In this document: in pieces, positions 35,175 through 44,699 of the stretch
Numbering within the stretch: position 1 is the stretch's first letter
Layout of the letters: every line of letters begins with the position of its first letter
NCBI GenBank assembly: GCA_002415135.1
Contig: DIBY01000001.1
Span: forward strand, 217,040-281,039
From: Flavobacteriales bacterium UBA5040
GTDB lineage: Bacteria; Bacteroidota; Bacteroidia; Flavobacteriales; Weeksellaceae
DNA length: 64,000 nucleotides
Reading direction: 5' to 3'
Translations under genes and position numbers: made by a program
Notes under the pieces: model-generated
The model's input: only the letters and a program-made list of their open reading frames with translations
Told to the model about the DNA's origin: nothing
The model's database searches: none

Positions 35175-37394
35175 TTAAAGATTATTATTAATTGCATCCT
35201 GCGTTCTGTCGATCCCGAAATTGATGAAACAACCGATGAAAACAAAAGTACTGGCAGAAGGCAAAATCGGCTGACTTCTTAAGCCATCATTTGAAAATTG
35301 GTAGCCGTAAATATTCTTCTGTCCTAAGATATTATTGACAGATAAGACGAGAATCGTAAATGCCTTTGCATCTTTCTTACCCAAGTTTGGCAGGTAATTT
35401 AAACTGAAATTCAGCGCATTGTAATCTTTCAGTTTTCCTTGATTGTTTAAGTAATAAGCTCCGTCATCCTTGGTCTTAAAATTATAAAAAGGTCTTCCAG
35501 AAGCATACGTATAAGAAAGATTAAAGCCTGTTTTCCAATTGGTGACGAATTTTTTAGCAACGACCGAAAGCGTATGTTTAGCAGCAAAGTTGGGAAATAA
35601 GCTCTGATCATAGTTTTGGAAATTCCTTTTTGAATCTAAGTAGGAATAAGAAATCCAGTAGTCAATATCTTTAATTGATTTTTTATCTCGCCAAAATACC
35701 TCGATACCTTTTGCATAACCATCGCCATTATTATCAATCGCAACCGGACGATAATCTAAAACTTTGGTTTTAATTAAATCACTGTAGTTTTTGTAAAATG
35801 CTTCGAGTCGAAAACTTCTTCCTTCCTCGGATTTTTGAACTTGCAAAATATAATGTTCTGCTTTTTGATAATTTAAAGGGTTCGCACCGAAGTATTTCTG
35901 TTCTGGATTTTGGTAGAAAATTCCGTATGCCAAGGAACTGGTCCAGCTTTTTGAGATCCGATAAGCCATGGCAAATCTTGGCGCAAAGTTCCACCGATTG
36001 ATTTCAGACGAATATTCTGATCGTAAACCAATTTTAGCAGAGAGATGATTGCTAAATCCTAGATCGGCTTCACCAAAGACCGACGTAATTTGATCATTGG
36101 ACTGATAAGGATTAGGGGAAAATGCAAGATCTGTTTTTTCAGTTGCCTGATTAAATTCAATTCCACCTCTAACTGCGGAAATTCGATTGATTTTTCTTTC
36201 CAGTATTCCTTTTGCATTAAAGTAATTCCCCTTAATGTTGATTGAGTTAGGATTAATTTCTACATCTTGAAAGATATTGCTGAGATCGATAAAATTTGAA
36301 TTAAAAGTGTAGGAACTTCCAAGATTTACAAGATATTCTCCAAATTTCTGTCTGAAAGATAAGTTGTGAAAAGTGTTTTTTCCCTTTAAAGAAGTATTGT
36401 CAAAATCGATATTGGGTTCTAAACTTTCTGATTGCAAACCGATTTTGTTGGTGTCGAAACTTCCATAATATTTAAGAATTCCACCATTTTTATTTTTAAT
36501 TCTAAAGTTAAAATTGGTGCCGAAACTTTCGGGAGCTTTGGTAAAATCATTATTAAACTTTATTAATTTCGTCGTCCACCCCAGATTTGAATAAGATCCA
36601 AAAATTCCGAAGGACTTTGATTTCTCCTCATTTACATTTTGAAATCCAGCGGTTAAAAACAAGGGTGAAATTCCGATATCAATTGAATTTCTCTCGGGAA
36701 AGTCGATGCTTTCTAAAACCAAAACTGAAGATAAAGCCTGCCCATAAACTGCAGAATATCCTCCACTTGAAAATACATTTCCTTTAAATAAAGAAGTATT
36801 CAACCGATCCATCGATTTAATTCCAGGAATAGAATTTCCGAAAAAATTGTTGACCAGATTTCCATCCATGAAAAATTTCGTTTCATCGCCAGTTCCGCCA
36901 CGAACAAATAAACCTTCGGTCTCGCCGATTTTCTGAACTCCGGGTAGCGTTTCTAAAGCGGCGGAAACTTGTCCGTTCGCGCCCGCAGTCGTGTAAATAT
37001 CAATGGGAGTTAAAAGTGTTGTTGCTCTTTTTCTATCACTGGCTTCAATAGAACCGGCAGAAATAACAACAGCGTCAATTTCTGAGATCTGTTCTTTCAA
37101 AGCTGAATTGACCGTAAGATTTTCGTTTCCAATAATTATTGATTTTTCAATTTCCACAAACTTTGGATTTGAAAAGACCAAGATCTGTGTGTTTTTCTCA
37201 AAGGTTTTAAAGGAATAATTTCCATTCTCATCAGTTGTGGTGCCGTCATAGGAATCTTTTAAAGTGACTGAAATATCTCTAGTTCCTTTATTTTTAAAGT
37301 TAACTTTACCAGAAATAGTGATCTGACCATTAGAAAAAACACCGATCAGAAACAATACCAGAAGAAGTACTTTAGAAATAATGAAAGTTTGCAT
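35175..37394 (-). CDS. TonB-dependent outer-membrane receptor with CarboxypepD_reg-like domain
   Basis: Outer-membrane beta-barrel transporter of 739 residues. Order: signal peptide (1-22), carboxypeptidase-regulatory-like domain (about 24-105, ITISGKVNFKNKG, STTDENGNYSF-like GTTTDENGNYSF), plug domain with ETLPGVQKIGETEGLFVRGG, then the barrel. No ligand can be assigned; the receptor lacks a SusD partner, so polysaccharide uptake is unlikely. It has its own promoter with LytTR-type repeats, and the next gene downstream shares that layout. Confidence 0.93.
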   Translation of the reverse strand: MQTFIISKVLLLVLFLIGVFSNGQITISGKVNFKNKGTRDISVTLKDSYDGTTTDENGNYSFKTFEKNTQILVFSNPKFVEIEKSIIIGNENLTVNSALKEQISEIDAVVISAGSIEASDRKRATTLLTPIDIYTTAGANGQVSAALETLPGVQKIGETEGLFVRGGTGDETKFFMDGNLVNNFFGNSIPGIKSMDRLNTSLFKGNVFSSGGYSAVYGQALSSVLVLESIDFPERNSIDIGISPLFLTAGFQNVNEEKSKSFGIFGSYSNLGWTTKLIKFNNDFTKAPESFGTNFNFRIKNKNGGILKYYGSFDTNKIGLQSESLEPNIDFDNTSLKGKNTFHNLSFRQKFGEYLVNLGSSYTFNSNFIDLSNIFQDVEINPNSINIKGNYFNAKGILERKINRISAVRGGIEFNQATEKTDLAFSPNPYQSNDQITSVFGEADLGFSNHLSAKIGLRSEYSSEINRWNFAPRFAMAYRISKSWTSSLAYGIFYQNPEQKYFGANPLNYQKAEHYILQVQKSEEGRSFRLEAFYKNYSDLIKTKVLDYRPVAIDNNGDGYAKGIEVFWRDKKSIKDIDYWISYSYLDSKRNFQNYDQSLFPNFAAKHTLSVVAKKFVTNWKTGFNLSYTYASGRPFYNFKTKDDGAYYLNNQGKLKDYNALNFSLNYLPNLGKKDAKAFTILVLSVNNILGQKNIYGYQFSNDGLRSQPILPSASTFVFIGCFINFGIDRTQDAINNNL

Positions 37395-37413
37395 GGTTAT
37401 AATTTTTATACCA

Positions 37414-37484
37414 CAAATGTATTACGGAATGGGATTTGCTGAAATTTAAATTAACTGAACGGTAAAAATTCACGACTGAACTGT
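37414..37484 (-). promoter_or_regulatory. LytTR-type repeats and promoter upstream of the TonB receptor gene
   Basis: On the minus strand, ACAGTTCAG (37484-37476) and ACCGTTCAG (37463-37455) are direct repeats 21 bp apart, both exact matches to [TA][AC][CA]GTTN[AG][TG]. ATTTCA lies at 37445-37440 and TACATTTG at 37421-37414. The leader to the ATG at 37394 is about 12-16 bases. Confidence 0.8.
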
Positions 37485-37545
37485 TAAAATGCAGAAAGTG
37501 AAATTTTCTTAACTTTACAATTACATTAATTAAAATAAAATTATT

Positions 37546-38049
37546 ATGAAAATCGCAACCCTTTCTATGTTGGTCTGCAGCGCTCTTTTTGCTGTATCAT
37601 GTACCACAACAAAATCTTACGTCGTTAATGCTAAAAGTGGAACCAACACTCAAGGAACTGCTCAGTTTACGCAAAGTGGCAAGACCGTTTCGATGGATTT
37701 GAATGTTTACAAACTAACTCCAGGAATTCACGCTGTTCATATTCATGAAAAAGGAGATTGCTCCGCAGCCGACGGAAGTTCAGCTGGTGGACACTGGAAT
37801 CCTACCGCAGAAAAACACGGAAAATGGGAACATGGTGAGTTTCATATGGGAGATATCGGAAATTTAGTAGCAGACAAAGACGGAACAGCTAGACTGGTTT
37901 TCAAAACCGATAACTGGAAAATGGGTGGTAATGACGCTACCAAAAATATTATGGGAAAATCGATTATCATTCATGCTGATGCAGATGATTTCAAGACGCA
38001 ACCAACCGGAAATGCTGGAGGTAGAGTTGGATGTATCGAGATCAAATAA
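37546..38049 (+). CDS. sodC: Cu/Zn superoxide dismutase lipoprotein
   Basis: Periplasmic or surface lipoprotein of 167 residues that dismutates superoxide. The signal ends in lipobox FAVSC. Metal and structural residues are visible: the copper pair in HAVHIHEKGDC, the bridging histidine in GGHWNP, HMGDIGN (zinc Asp) and IIIHADADDF (copper His). The disulfide cysteines are in GDCSAADG and GGRVGCIEI. It is divergent from the TonB receptor gene. The bacterial short form matches the usual length. Confidence 0.93.
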   Translation: MKIATLSMLVCSALFAVSCTTTKSYVVNAKSGTNTQGTAQFTQSGKTVSMDLNVYKLTPGIHAVHIHEKGDCSAADGSSAGGHWNPTAEKHGKWEHGEFHMGDIGNLVADKDGTARLVFKTDNWKMGGNDATKNIMGKSIIIHADADDFKTQPTGNAGGRVGCIEIK

Positions 38050-38074
38050 GCACAACATTCTTTAGATCAAAATA

Positions 38075-38109
38075 AAAACCGTCCCGTCAATATTTGACGG
38101 GACGGTTTT
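38075..38109. terminator. Bidirectional terminator, sodC / clpC
   Basis: Perfect 16-bp stem AAAACCGTCCCGTCAA / TTGACGGGACGGTTTT with a 3-base loop between convergent genes. The strongest terminator in the window. Confidence 0.95.
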
Positions 38110-38130
38110 GTTATAAAATGTATTGAAAGA

Positions 38131-40650
38131 TTATTTTGCTTTTGCTTTCGCTTTAACGGGTTCGCCCTCCAGACCGTCCTTGGCTTCATTCAGTTTTAAA
38201 ACTACGGTGCCGCCTTCGGTTAAAATTTTGTTCACTAACATTTCTGCCAGTAAATCTTCAATGTATTTTTGAATTGCGCGTTTCAGAGGTCTCGCTCCAA
38301 AATCTTTATCCCAACCTTTCTCAGCAATAAATTCTTTGGCTTCATCGGTAAGCTCCACTTTGTAGTTTAACTTTTCAAGTCTGCTGTATAATTTAGCCAA
38401 TTCAAGATCGATGATTTTCGCAATATCTTCTTTTTCTAAATTATTAAAGATCACGATGTCATCAATTCTATTTAAAAATTCTGGTGCAAAGGCTTTCTTC
38501 AACGCATTTTCAATCGTGCTTCTGGCTCTTGCATCTGTATTGGTTTTTTTGGCAGTAGTACCAAATCCAACTCCGTCACCGAAATCTTTTAAATCACGCG
38601 TTCCGATATTCGAGGTTAAAATGATGATGGTATTTCTAAAATCAATTTTTCTACCTAAAGAATCGGTTACAAAACCTTCATCTAAAATTTGCAGCAAGAT
38701 GTTGAAAACATCAGGATGCGCTTTTTCGATTTCATCTAAAAGAACTACTGCATAAGGTTTTCTTCGAACCGCTTCGGTTAATTGACCACCTTCTTCATAA
38801 CCTACATATCCTGGAGGCGCACCGACTAATCGGGAAACTGCAAATTTCTCCATGTATTCACTCATGTCAATTCTGATCAAAGCTTCATCAGAATCAAAAA
38901 GTTCACGAGCCATTACTTTCGCAAGCTCTGTTTTACCAACACCAGTTGTTCCTAAGAAAATAAAAGTACCGATTGGTCGGTTTGGATCTTTCAATCCTGC
39001 TCTATTTCTTTGGATGGCTTTCACCACTTTTTTCACAGCCTCTTTTTGACCGACGACTTTTCCGTTCAGCATTTCGTCCATTAGAGCTAATTTGTCCAGC
39101 TCATTTTTGCCTACTTTGGTAACCGGAATTCCACTCATCATGGAAACTACTTCCGCAACGCTTTCTTCCGAAACTATTTCTTTTTTCTCTTTCACCTCTT
39201 TATCCCATTCCGTTTGCGCTACATTTAATTCCATTTGCAAACGCTCTTCTTCATCTTTCAATTTACGGGCTTCCAGGTAATCTTGCTTTTTAACAGCTGC
39301 CTGTTTCAATTCCTTAATTTCTTCGATGCTTTTTTCATGCTCAATGATCTCTGTCGGAACTTTCATATTCTTAATATACACTCTTGATCCAGCTTCATCC
39401 ATTGCATCGATTGCTTTATCTGGTAAAAAACGATCGGTAATATATCTCGCTGTCAAATTAACACAAGCTAAAATCGCTTCATCAGTATACGTCACATTAT
39501 GGTGATCTTCGTATTTATCTTTAATCTGATTTAGAATTTGTACGGTTTCTTCCACGGTAGTTGGTTCAACCATTACCTTTTGAAAACGTCTTTCTAGCGC
39601 TCCATCTTTTTCGATATACTGTCTGTATTCGTCAAGAGTTGTGGCACCAATACATTGAATTTCACCTCTCGCTAATGCTGGTTTGAACATATTGGAAGCA
39701 TCTAAACTTCCGGTAGAACTTCCCGCTCCAACAATGGTATGTAATTCATCGATGAATAAAATGACATCTCGGTTTTTCTCCAGTTCGGTCATGATGGCTT
39801 TCATTCGCTCTTCAAACTGACCACGGTATTTGGTTCCGGCTACCAAACTCGCCAGATCTAAAGTAATTACTCGCTTTCCGTAAAGAACGCGCGATACTTT
39901 TTTCTGTTGAATTCTTAAAGCCAAACCTTCCGCAATCGCTGATTTACCAACACCTGGCTCCCCAATTAAAAGTGGATTGTTTTTCTTTCTTCTCGATAAA
40001 ATTTGCGAAACTCGCTCGATTTCTTTTTCACGACCAATCACTGGATCGAGTTTTCCTTCGCGCGCAAGCGTCGTAAGATCCCGTCCGAAATTATCTAAGG
40101 TCGGAGTTTTACTTTTTCCAGTCCCGATATTTCCAGTTGGCTTTCTCATCTGACCGAATTCTTCACGTTCTTCATCATCGTCGTACGCACTCATTTTCGG
40201 ATCTTGACCCGAATTTTTAAGCATCGTTTGATATTCTTTGGTCACTCTTTCATAGTCGATTTCGTACGAACTAAGGATACTTGTCGTAGGATCTTCTGAT
40301 TTATAAAGAATACCGAGCAATAGATGTACGGTGTTGACTTCTGAACTTTGATATTGTCTGCATTCTAATTCTGATCTTTTGATGGCCTGATCAGCCATTT
40401 TGGTAAAAGATATTTTTTCACTTTCTACAGAAAATGGATTTAGACTGGCTACGGACATTGTTTCGATTTTTCTTTTGATTTGGGTTAAATCGGCTCCCAA
40501 ATTATGCATGATCTCCTTGGCAGAGTTATCTGTTTTAATCATTCCCAACAGGAAATGTTCTGTATTTAGAAACTCACTGTGCAAGCGTCTTGCTTCGTTC
40601 TTACTGTGTTTGAAAACTTGGTCCAAACCATTTGAAAATTGACTATCCAT
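38131..40650 (-). CDS. clpC: ClpC-type ATP-dependent Clp protease ATPase subunit
   Basis: Hexameric AAA+ unfoldase that feeds ClpP. The 839-residue protein has an N-terminal ClpN repeat pair (1-150), D1 with GEPGVGKSAIAEGLA and VILFIDELHTIVGAG, a UVR-like linker (EARKLKDEEERL) that marks ClpC rather than ClpB, and D2 with LGTTGVGKTELAKV and VLLDEIEKAHPDV. The C-terminus carries Ala/Lys repeats (KAKAKAK). An upstream TATATTTG on the minus strand (40733-40726) is a possible promoter box. Confidence 0.95.
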   Translation of the reverse strand: MDSQFSNGLDQVFKHSKNEARRLHSEFLNTEHFLLGMIKTDNSAKEIMHNLGADLTQIKRKIETMSVASLNPFSVESEKISFTKMADQAIKRSELECRQYQSSEVNTVHLLLGILYKSEDPTTSILSSYEIDYERVTKEYQTMLKNSGQDPKMSAYDDDEEREEFGQMRKPTGNIGTGKSKTPTLDNFGRDLTTLAREGKLDPVIGREKEIERVSQILSRRKKNNPLLIGEPGVGKSAIAEGLALRIQQKKVSRVLYGKRVITLDLASLVAGTKYRGQFEERMKAIMTELEKNRDVILFIDELHTIVGAGSSTGSLDASNMFKPALARGEIQCIGATTLDEYRQYIEKDGALERRFQKVMVEPTTVEETVQILNQIKDKYEDHHNVTYTDEAILACVNLTARYITDRFLPDKAIDAMDEAGSRVYIKNMKVPTEIIEHEKSIEEIKELKQAAVKKQDYLEARKLKDEEERLQMELNVAQTEWDKEVKEKKEIVSEESVAEVVSMMSGIPVTKVGKNELDKLALMDEMLNGKVVGQKEAVKKVVKAIQRNRAGLKDPNRPIGTFIFLGTTGVGKTELAKVMARELFDSDEALIRIDMSEYMEKFAVSRLVGAPPGYVGYEEGGQLTEAVRRKPYAVVLLDEIEKAHPDVFNILLQILDEGFVTDSLGRKIDFRNTIIILTSNIGTRDLKDFGDGVGFGTTAKKTNTDARARSTIENALKKAFAPEFLNRIDDIVIFNNLEKEDIAKIIDLELAKLYSRLEKLNYKVELTDEAKEFIAEKGWDKDFGARPLKRAIQKYIEDLLAEMLVNKILTEGGTVVLKLNEAKDGLEGEPVKAKAKAK

Positions 40651-40811
40651 ATTGTTGTTTCTCGTCGTTTAATTAAAGATATATAAAAATCTTTGAATTC
40701 TTTATTAAAGTTACAAATACTTTACCAAATATAAATCAGGACTATATGGCAGTAACATATTTCCTAATATCCTTGAAAATGACTACGTTTGTTTACCCTA
40801 AAAAGAATAAT

Positions 40812-41030
40812 ATGACTCCTGAAATCACCAACTATATTGGTTACGCTGCGTCTATCTTCGTGGTGACAAGTTTTGCCTTAAAAGAAATCAAGAAAATTAG
40901 GATTCTCAATTTAATTGGTTGCGCTTTTTTTGTGCTCTATGGTATTTTCAATGGTTATCTTTGGCCAGTTATTATTCCTAATGGTATTCTCTGTTTTATT
41001 CAGGTTTATCATTTGATCAAAAAAACGTAA
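40812..41030 (+). CDS. Small membrane protein, YgjV/PQ-loop-like
   Basis: Protein of 72 residues from the ATG at 40812, with three hydrophobic helices: YIGYAASIFVVTSFAL, ILNLIGCAFFVLYGIF and VIIPNGILCFIQVYHLI. The three-helix unit with GxxxSxxF and NxxG resembles half of a SWEET/PQ-loop transporter. Homologues are often mislabelled as uroporphyrinogen decarboxylase, which this is not. Longer in-frame starts are less likely. The gene is followed after 11 bases by a glycosyltransferase gene. Confidence 0.75.
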   Translation: MTPEITNYIGYAASIFVVTSFALKEIKKIRILNLIGCAFFVLYGIFNGYLWPVIIPNGILCFIQVYHLIKKT

Positions 41031-41041
41031 TTCTTACCACT

Positions 41042-42139
41042 ATGAAAGTTATTGTTTCAGCATTTAGCAGCCTTTATACCGACCAAAGAATTGAAAAAGT
41101 TTGTGAAACACTCTATAAAAATGGATACGAAATATTTCTGATAGGAAATGATTGGGGAGGTGCGGGCGAAATGCAACGTCCATATAAATTCAAACGTATA
41201 AAACATATTTCATCATCTTTAAAGACTGCCTATCCAGAGTTTAACTGGAAACTGTATAAAGAACTGAAAAATAATGCAGATAAAAACACCATTCTCCTCG
41301 CTAATGATTTGGATGCATTAATACCTAATATTCTCATTTCTAAAAAACTAAATATTCCTTTAGTATTCGACAGTCACGAAATTTTTACTGAAATGCCAGC
41401 CATTCAAGACAAGTTTACTCAGAAGATCTGGCGATTTATAGAACAGAAATACGTTCCCAATATCAGATATATGATGACAGAAAGTTTTAGCTACGCAGAA
41501 TGGTTCAATAATAAATATGGCGTAAATCCTATTGTGGTAAGAAATATCCCAAGACAAATCACCGAGAAAATTGTGATTCCAAATAATATTCCAAAGATCT
41601 TACTCTATCAAGGAGTCATTAATCAATCTAGGGGCATTTCTCAAGCCATTCTAGCAACTAAACATTTAGATAATGTCATTTTTAAAATTGCAGGTGACGG
41701 GCCGAAAAGAAAAGAATATGAGGAGTTAGTTGAAAAGGAAAATCTCGGGCACAAGGTAAAGTTTCTCGGAAAGCTTATCCCGACAGAACTCAGAAAACTT
41801 ACGAAAACAGCTGATGTTGCTCTTAGCATTGAGGAAAATGGTGGTGTCAGCTACCTTTATTCATTGCCAAATAAAGTTGCAGATTGTATTCAGGCCAGAG
41901 TTCCGCTTGTATTAATTAACTTCCCAGAAATGATGAGGGTTTATAATCAATTTAAAGTGGGAGAAATTGTCGAAAACCACGAACCTATTAATCTTGCTCA
42001 AAAAATAGAAACCATACTTAAAAATGGAAGGGCATTCTATCAACCTGAGCTTGAAAGAGCTTCACGGGATCTTTGCTGGGAAAAAGAAGAACCAAAAATC
42101 CTTAAATTATTCAAGCAGGTGACCGACGAAAATTTCTAA
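41042..42139 (+). CDS. Glycosyltransferase, GT4-like
   Basis: GT-B fold glycosyltransferase of 365 residues. The donor-domain motifs are LLYQGVINQSRGISQAI (start of the C-terminal domain), FKIAGDGPKRKEY and LSIEENGGVSYLYSLPNKV, with the Glu-rich donor site typical of GT4. The N-terminal domain begins MKVIVSAFSSLYTDQRIEKV and holds FDSHEIFTEMPA. It probably adds a sugar to a surface polysaccharide or glycan; acceptor unknown. It lies next to the PQ-loop-like gene and upstream of sufE. Confidence 0.85.
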   Translation: MKVIVSAFSSLYTDQRIEKVCETLYKNGYEIFLIGNDWGGAGEMQRPYKFKRIKHISSSLKTAYPEFNWKLYKELKNNADKNTILLANDLDALIPNILISKKLNIPLVFDSHEIFTEMPAIQDKFTQKIWRFIEQKYVPNIRYMMTESFSYAEWFNNKYGVNPIVVRNIPRQITEKIVIPNNIPKILLYQGVINQSRGISQAILATKHLDNVIFKIAGDGPKRKEYEELVEKENLGHKVKFLGKLIPTELRKLTKTADVALSIEENGGVSYLYSLPNKVADCIQARVPLVLINFPEMMRVYNQFKVGEIVENHEPINLAQKIETILKNGRAFYQPELERASRDLCWEKEEPKILKLFKQVTDENF

Positions 42140-42151
42140 CACCTAATTTCC

Positions 42152-42159
42152 TATCTTTG
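42152..42159 (+). promoter_or_regulatory. -7 box of sufE
   Basis: TATCTTTG, an exact TAnnTTTG, 18 bases before the sufE ATG at 42178, overlapping the end of the glycosyltransferase terminal region. Confidence 0.55.
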
Positions 42160-42177
42160 TGCAAATTGAATTGAGCA

Positions 42178-42597
42178 ATGACCATCAAAGAAAAACAACA
42201 GGAAACTGTAGAAGCATTCGTTTTTATGGAAGATTGGGAACAGAAATACGAATACATTATCGACCTCGGTAAAGAATTGAAAGGAATATCAGAAGACAAA
42301 AAAACCGATGATAATTTAATCAAAGGTTGCCAGTCCAAAGTATGGATCGATGCGGAATTCACAGAAGGCAAACTCTACTTCAATGCTGATTCAGATGGCA
42401 TTTTACCCAAAGGAATCATCTCTCTTTTAGTTTCCATTTACAGTGGACATTCTACTCAGGAAATTTTAGATTCTGATTTCAAATTCATTGAAGAAATCGG
42501 ATTACAGGAATTTCTTTCTCCCTCCCGAGCCAATGGCTTGATGGCGATGACCAAGCAGATTAAATTCTATGCCGTTGCATTTCAATTAAAATCGTGA
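42178..42597 (+). CDS. sufE: SufE-family sulfur acceptor
   Basis: Takes sulfur from the cysteine desulfurase SufS for Fe-S cluster assembly. The 139-residue protein has the active cysteine in KGCQSKVW (Cys51), the preceding DDNLIKG and the ILPKGIISLLVSIYSG block, all SufE traits. The rest of the suf operon is not in the window. Its stop overlaps the GTG start of the next gene by four bases. Confidence 0.93.
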   Translation: MTIKEKQQETVEAFVFMEDWEQKYEYIIDLGKELKGISEDKKTDDNLIKGCQSKVWIDAEFTEGKLYFNADSDGILPKGIISLLVSIYSGHSTQEILDSDFKFIEEIGLQEFLSPSRANGLMAMTKQIKFYAVAFQLKS

Positions 42598-43559
42598 CCA
42601 GAATTTTAGCATACCGTTTCTCCGCTTTTGGTGATGTCGCAATGACGGTCCCAGTTTTCACTGAGTTTCTTCAGCAAAACCCTGATGTAGAAGTGGTGAT
42701 GGTTTCCCGCAAGAATTTTCAGGATTTATTTGAAGGAATTCCTAATCTTATTTTTAAAGGAATTGATTTTGACGAATACAAAGGAATTTTTGGTTTACGA
42801 AAATTAGGAAAATTTTTATTGAAAGAAGTTCAGCCTGATTACATTGCTGACTTACACGATGTTATAAGAACGAAAACTTTAGATTTATTTTTTATTAAAA
42901 ATGGTTTTAAAGTCTATAAAATTAATAAAGGAAAAGAAGAGAAAGAACAGCTTACCGACGTTTGGAATTTAGATAAGAAAAAACTGACTCCAACGAGCGA
43001 GCGTTACGCAGATGTTTTTCGAGCGATGAATTTCAGATTAGAACTTTCGCATCAGTATCCTACAAACTCATCCATAAAAAATGGAATAGGAATCGCACCT
43101 TTCGCACAGCACAAAGGCAAAATGCTTCCTTTGGAAAAAACTTTAGAAGTAGCGAAAATCCTGGCAGAGCATCATAAAATCTACTTTTTCGGAGGTGGAA
43201 AAAATGAAGTGGAAATCCTTAATAGTTGGCAACAGCAAATTCCAAATTCAAAAAACTTAGCCGGAACTTTAACCTTAAAAGAAGAATTACAGAAGATCTC
43301 AGAACTTGAAGTGATGATTTCTATGGATTCTGCGAACATGCATTTAGCGAGTCTGGTGGGAACACGTTGTATTTCAGTTTGGGGATCAACCCATCCTTAC
43401 GCCGGATTTCTGGGTTATGGGCAAAGTGAAAATGACATTATTCAAGTCAAAGATCTAACGTGTAGACCTTGTTCTGTATTTGGCGATAAGGAATGTTATC
43501 GCGGAGACTGGGCTTGTTTAGAAGAAATTCAGATTCAAAAAATCATTGCTTTAATATAA
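42594..43559 (+). CDS. Glycosyltransferase family 9 (heptosyltransferase-like)
   Basis: GT-B enzyme of 321 residues, starting with GTG in a GTGA overlap with sufE. N-terminal RILAYRFSAFGDVAMTVPVF and C-terminal ISMDSANMHLASLVGTRCIS and WGSTHPYAGFLGYG are the standard GT9 motifs. In Bacteroidota such enzymes usually act on the lipopolysaccharide core. Pairing with sufE is probably historical, not functional. The C-terminus has a Cys-rich stretch (CRPCSVFGDKECYRGDW) seen in many GT9 members of this phylum. Confidence 0.9.
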   Translation: MTRILAYRFSAFGDVAMTVPVFTEFLQQNPDVEVVMVSRKNFQDLFEGIPNLIFKGIDFDEYKGIFGLRKLGKFLLKEVQPDYIADLHDVIRTKTLDLFFIKNGFKVYKINKGKEEKEQLTDVWNLDKKKLTPTSERYADVFRAMNFRLELSHQYPTNSSIKNGIGIAPFAQHKGKMLPLEKTLEVAKILAEHHKIYFFGGGKNEVEILNSWQQQIPNSKNLAGTLTLKEELQKISELEVMISMDSANMHLASLVGTRCISVWGSTHPYAGFLGYGQSENDIIQVKDLTCRPCSVFGDKECYRGDWACLEEIQIQKIIALI

Positions 43560-43564
43560 ACTAT

Positions 43565-43597
43565 AAATCCTTCCAGTTTCCTGAAAGGATTTCTTAT
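43565..43597. terminator. Bidirectional terminator, GT9 gene / manC
   Basis: AAATCCTTCCAG / CTGAAAGGATTT with one mismatch and a 4-base loop between convergent genes; T-rich on the right and A-rich on the left. Confidence 0.75.
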
Positions 43598-43614
43598 TCT
43601 GATTTATTCTGCTT

Positions 43615-44697
43615 TTACAGAAACTTCTCTCCTCTTTTTAAATTTTTTAAATCTTGCACATAATCTTTGATCAATTGATCATTATCTCTGGGACAGATTA
43701 AAAGAGCTTTCTCTGTATCAACCACGATATAATTTTCTAATCCATCGATGACAACCGCTTTATGCTCATTTTGCAGTTTAACTAAATTTCCTTTAGAATT
43801 GTAAATAACGACATGTTTAGTATTGACGGCATTTCCATTTTCACCTTTATCGGCATTCTCATAAATGGAAGTCCAGGTTCCTAAATCGCTCCAGCCAAGA
43901 TCAGATGGAATAACATACACATTCTCAGCTTTCTCCAAAATACCATTATCGATAGAGATTTTATTAACCTTTGGATAGATGATATCAATACAGCTTTCTT
44001 CCTCTTTAGAATTGTATTCACAACTTTCAAAACTCTCTGACATTTCCGGCAAATAATTGTTGAAAGCCGAAAGAATGGATTTGACATTCCAGACAAAAAT
44101 TCCTGCATTCCATAGAAAATCACCGCTTTCTATAAAAGTTTTCGCAATTTCTAAATCTGGTTTTTCAGTAAAGGTTTTCACTTTATAGTACTGAGAATTC
44201 TTTTCTTCAACAAACTGAATATAACCATAACCGGTATCAGGACGTGTTGGTTTAATTCCTAAAGTAATTAAATAATCGTTTTTTTCAACCAGATTAAAAG
44301 CAAGTTCAGCTTTCTTTAAGAATATATTTTCCTTTAAAATTAAATGATCTGCTGGGAGTACAATAATATTCGCATTAGCATTTTTTGCGGCAATTTTTTT
44401 GGCCATATAAATGTTACAGGCGGCCGTATTTTTCATCATCGGTTCACCTACAATATTCTTAGCATTTATTTCCGGAAGTTGCTCCACAGTAAGTGAGATA
44501 TATTCTTTATTCGTAATAACAAAGATATTTTCGATAGGGACGATTTTTCGAATACGATCGTAAGTTTGCTGAATCATGGTTCTGCCGGTTCCTAAAATAT
44601 CCTGAAACTGCTTCGGGTATTTTTGAGTACTTAGCGGCCAGAATCTACTTCCGACGCCTCCCGCCATTATAACGCAGTAATTATTTGATTTAGACAT
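43615..44697 (-). CDS. manC: Mannose-1-phosphate guanylyltransferase
   Basis: Makes GDP-mannose for surface polysaccharides and glycoproteins. The 360-residue protein has the nucleotidyltransferase signature IMAGGVGSRFWPLS and the PKQF motif, VLPADHLI, and FTEKPD, and ends with a short left-handed beta-helix-like domain. It lacks the mannose-6-phosphate isomerase domain of bifunctional forms, so that enzyme must be elsewhere. It starts 2 bases after the SprT-like gene stop. Confidence 0.92.
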   Translation of the reverse strand: MSKSNNYCVIMAGGVGSRFWPLSTQKYPKQFQDILGTGRTMIQQTYDRIRKIVPIENIFVITNKEYISLTVEQLPEINAKNIVGEPMMKNTAACNIYMAKKIAAKNANANIIVLPADHLILKENIFLKKAELAFNLVEKNDYLITLGIKPTRPDTGYGYIQFVEEKNSQYYKVKTFTEKPDLEIAKTFIESGDFLWNAGIFVWNVKSILSAFNNYLPEMSESFESCEYNSKEEESCIDIIYPKVNKISIDNGILEKAENVYVIPSDLGWSDLGTWTSIYENADKGENGNAVNTKHVVIYNSKGNLVKLQNEHKAVVIDGLENYIVVDTEKALLICPRDNDQLIKDYVQDLKNLKRGEKFL

Positions 44698-44699
44698 AT

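Noticed and set aside
35175..37394. SusCD-type polysaccharide uptake locus
   Set aside because: There is no SusD-like lipoprotein or glycoside hydrolase beside the TonB receptor.
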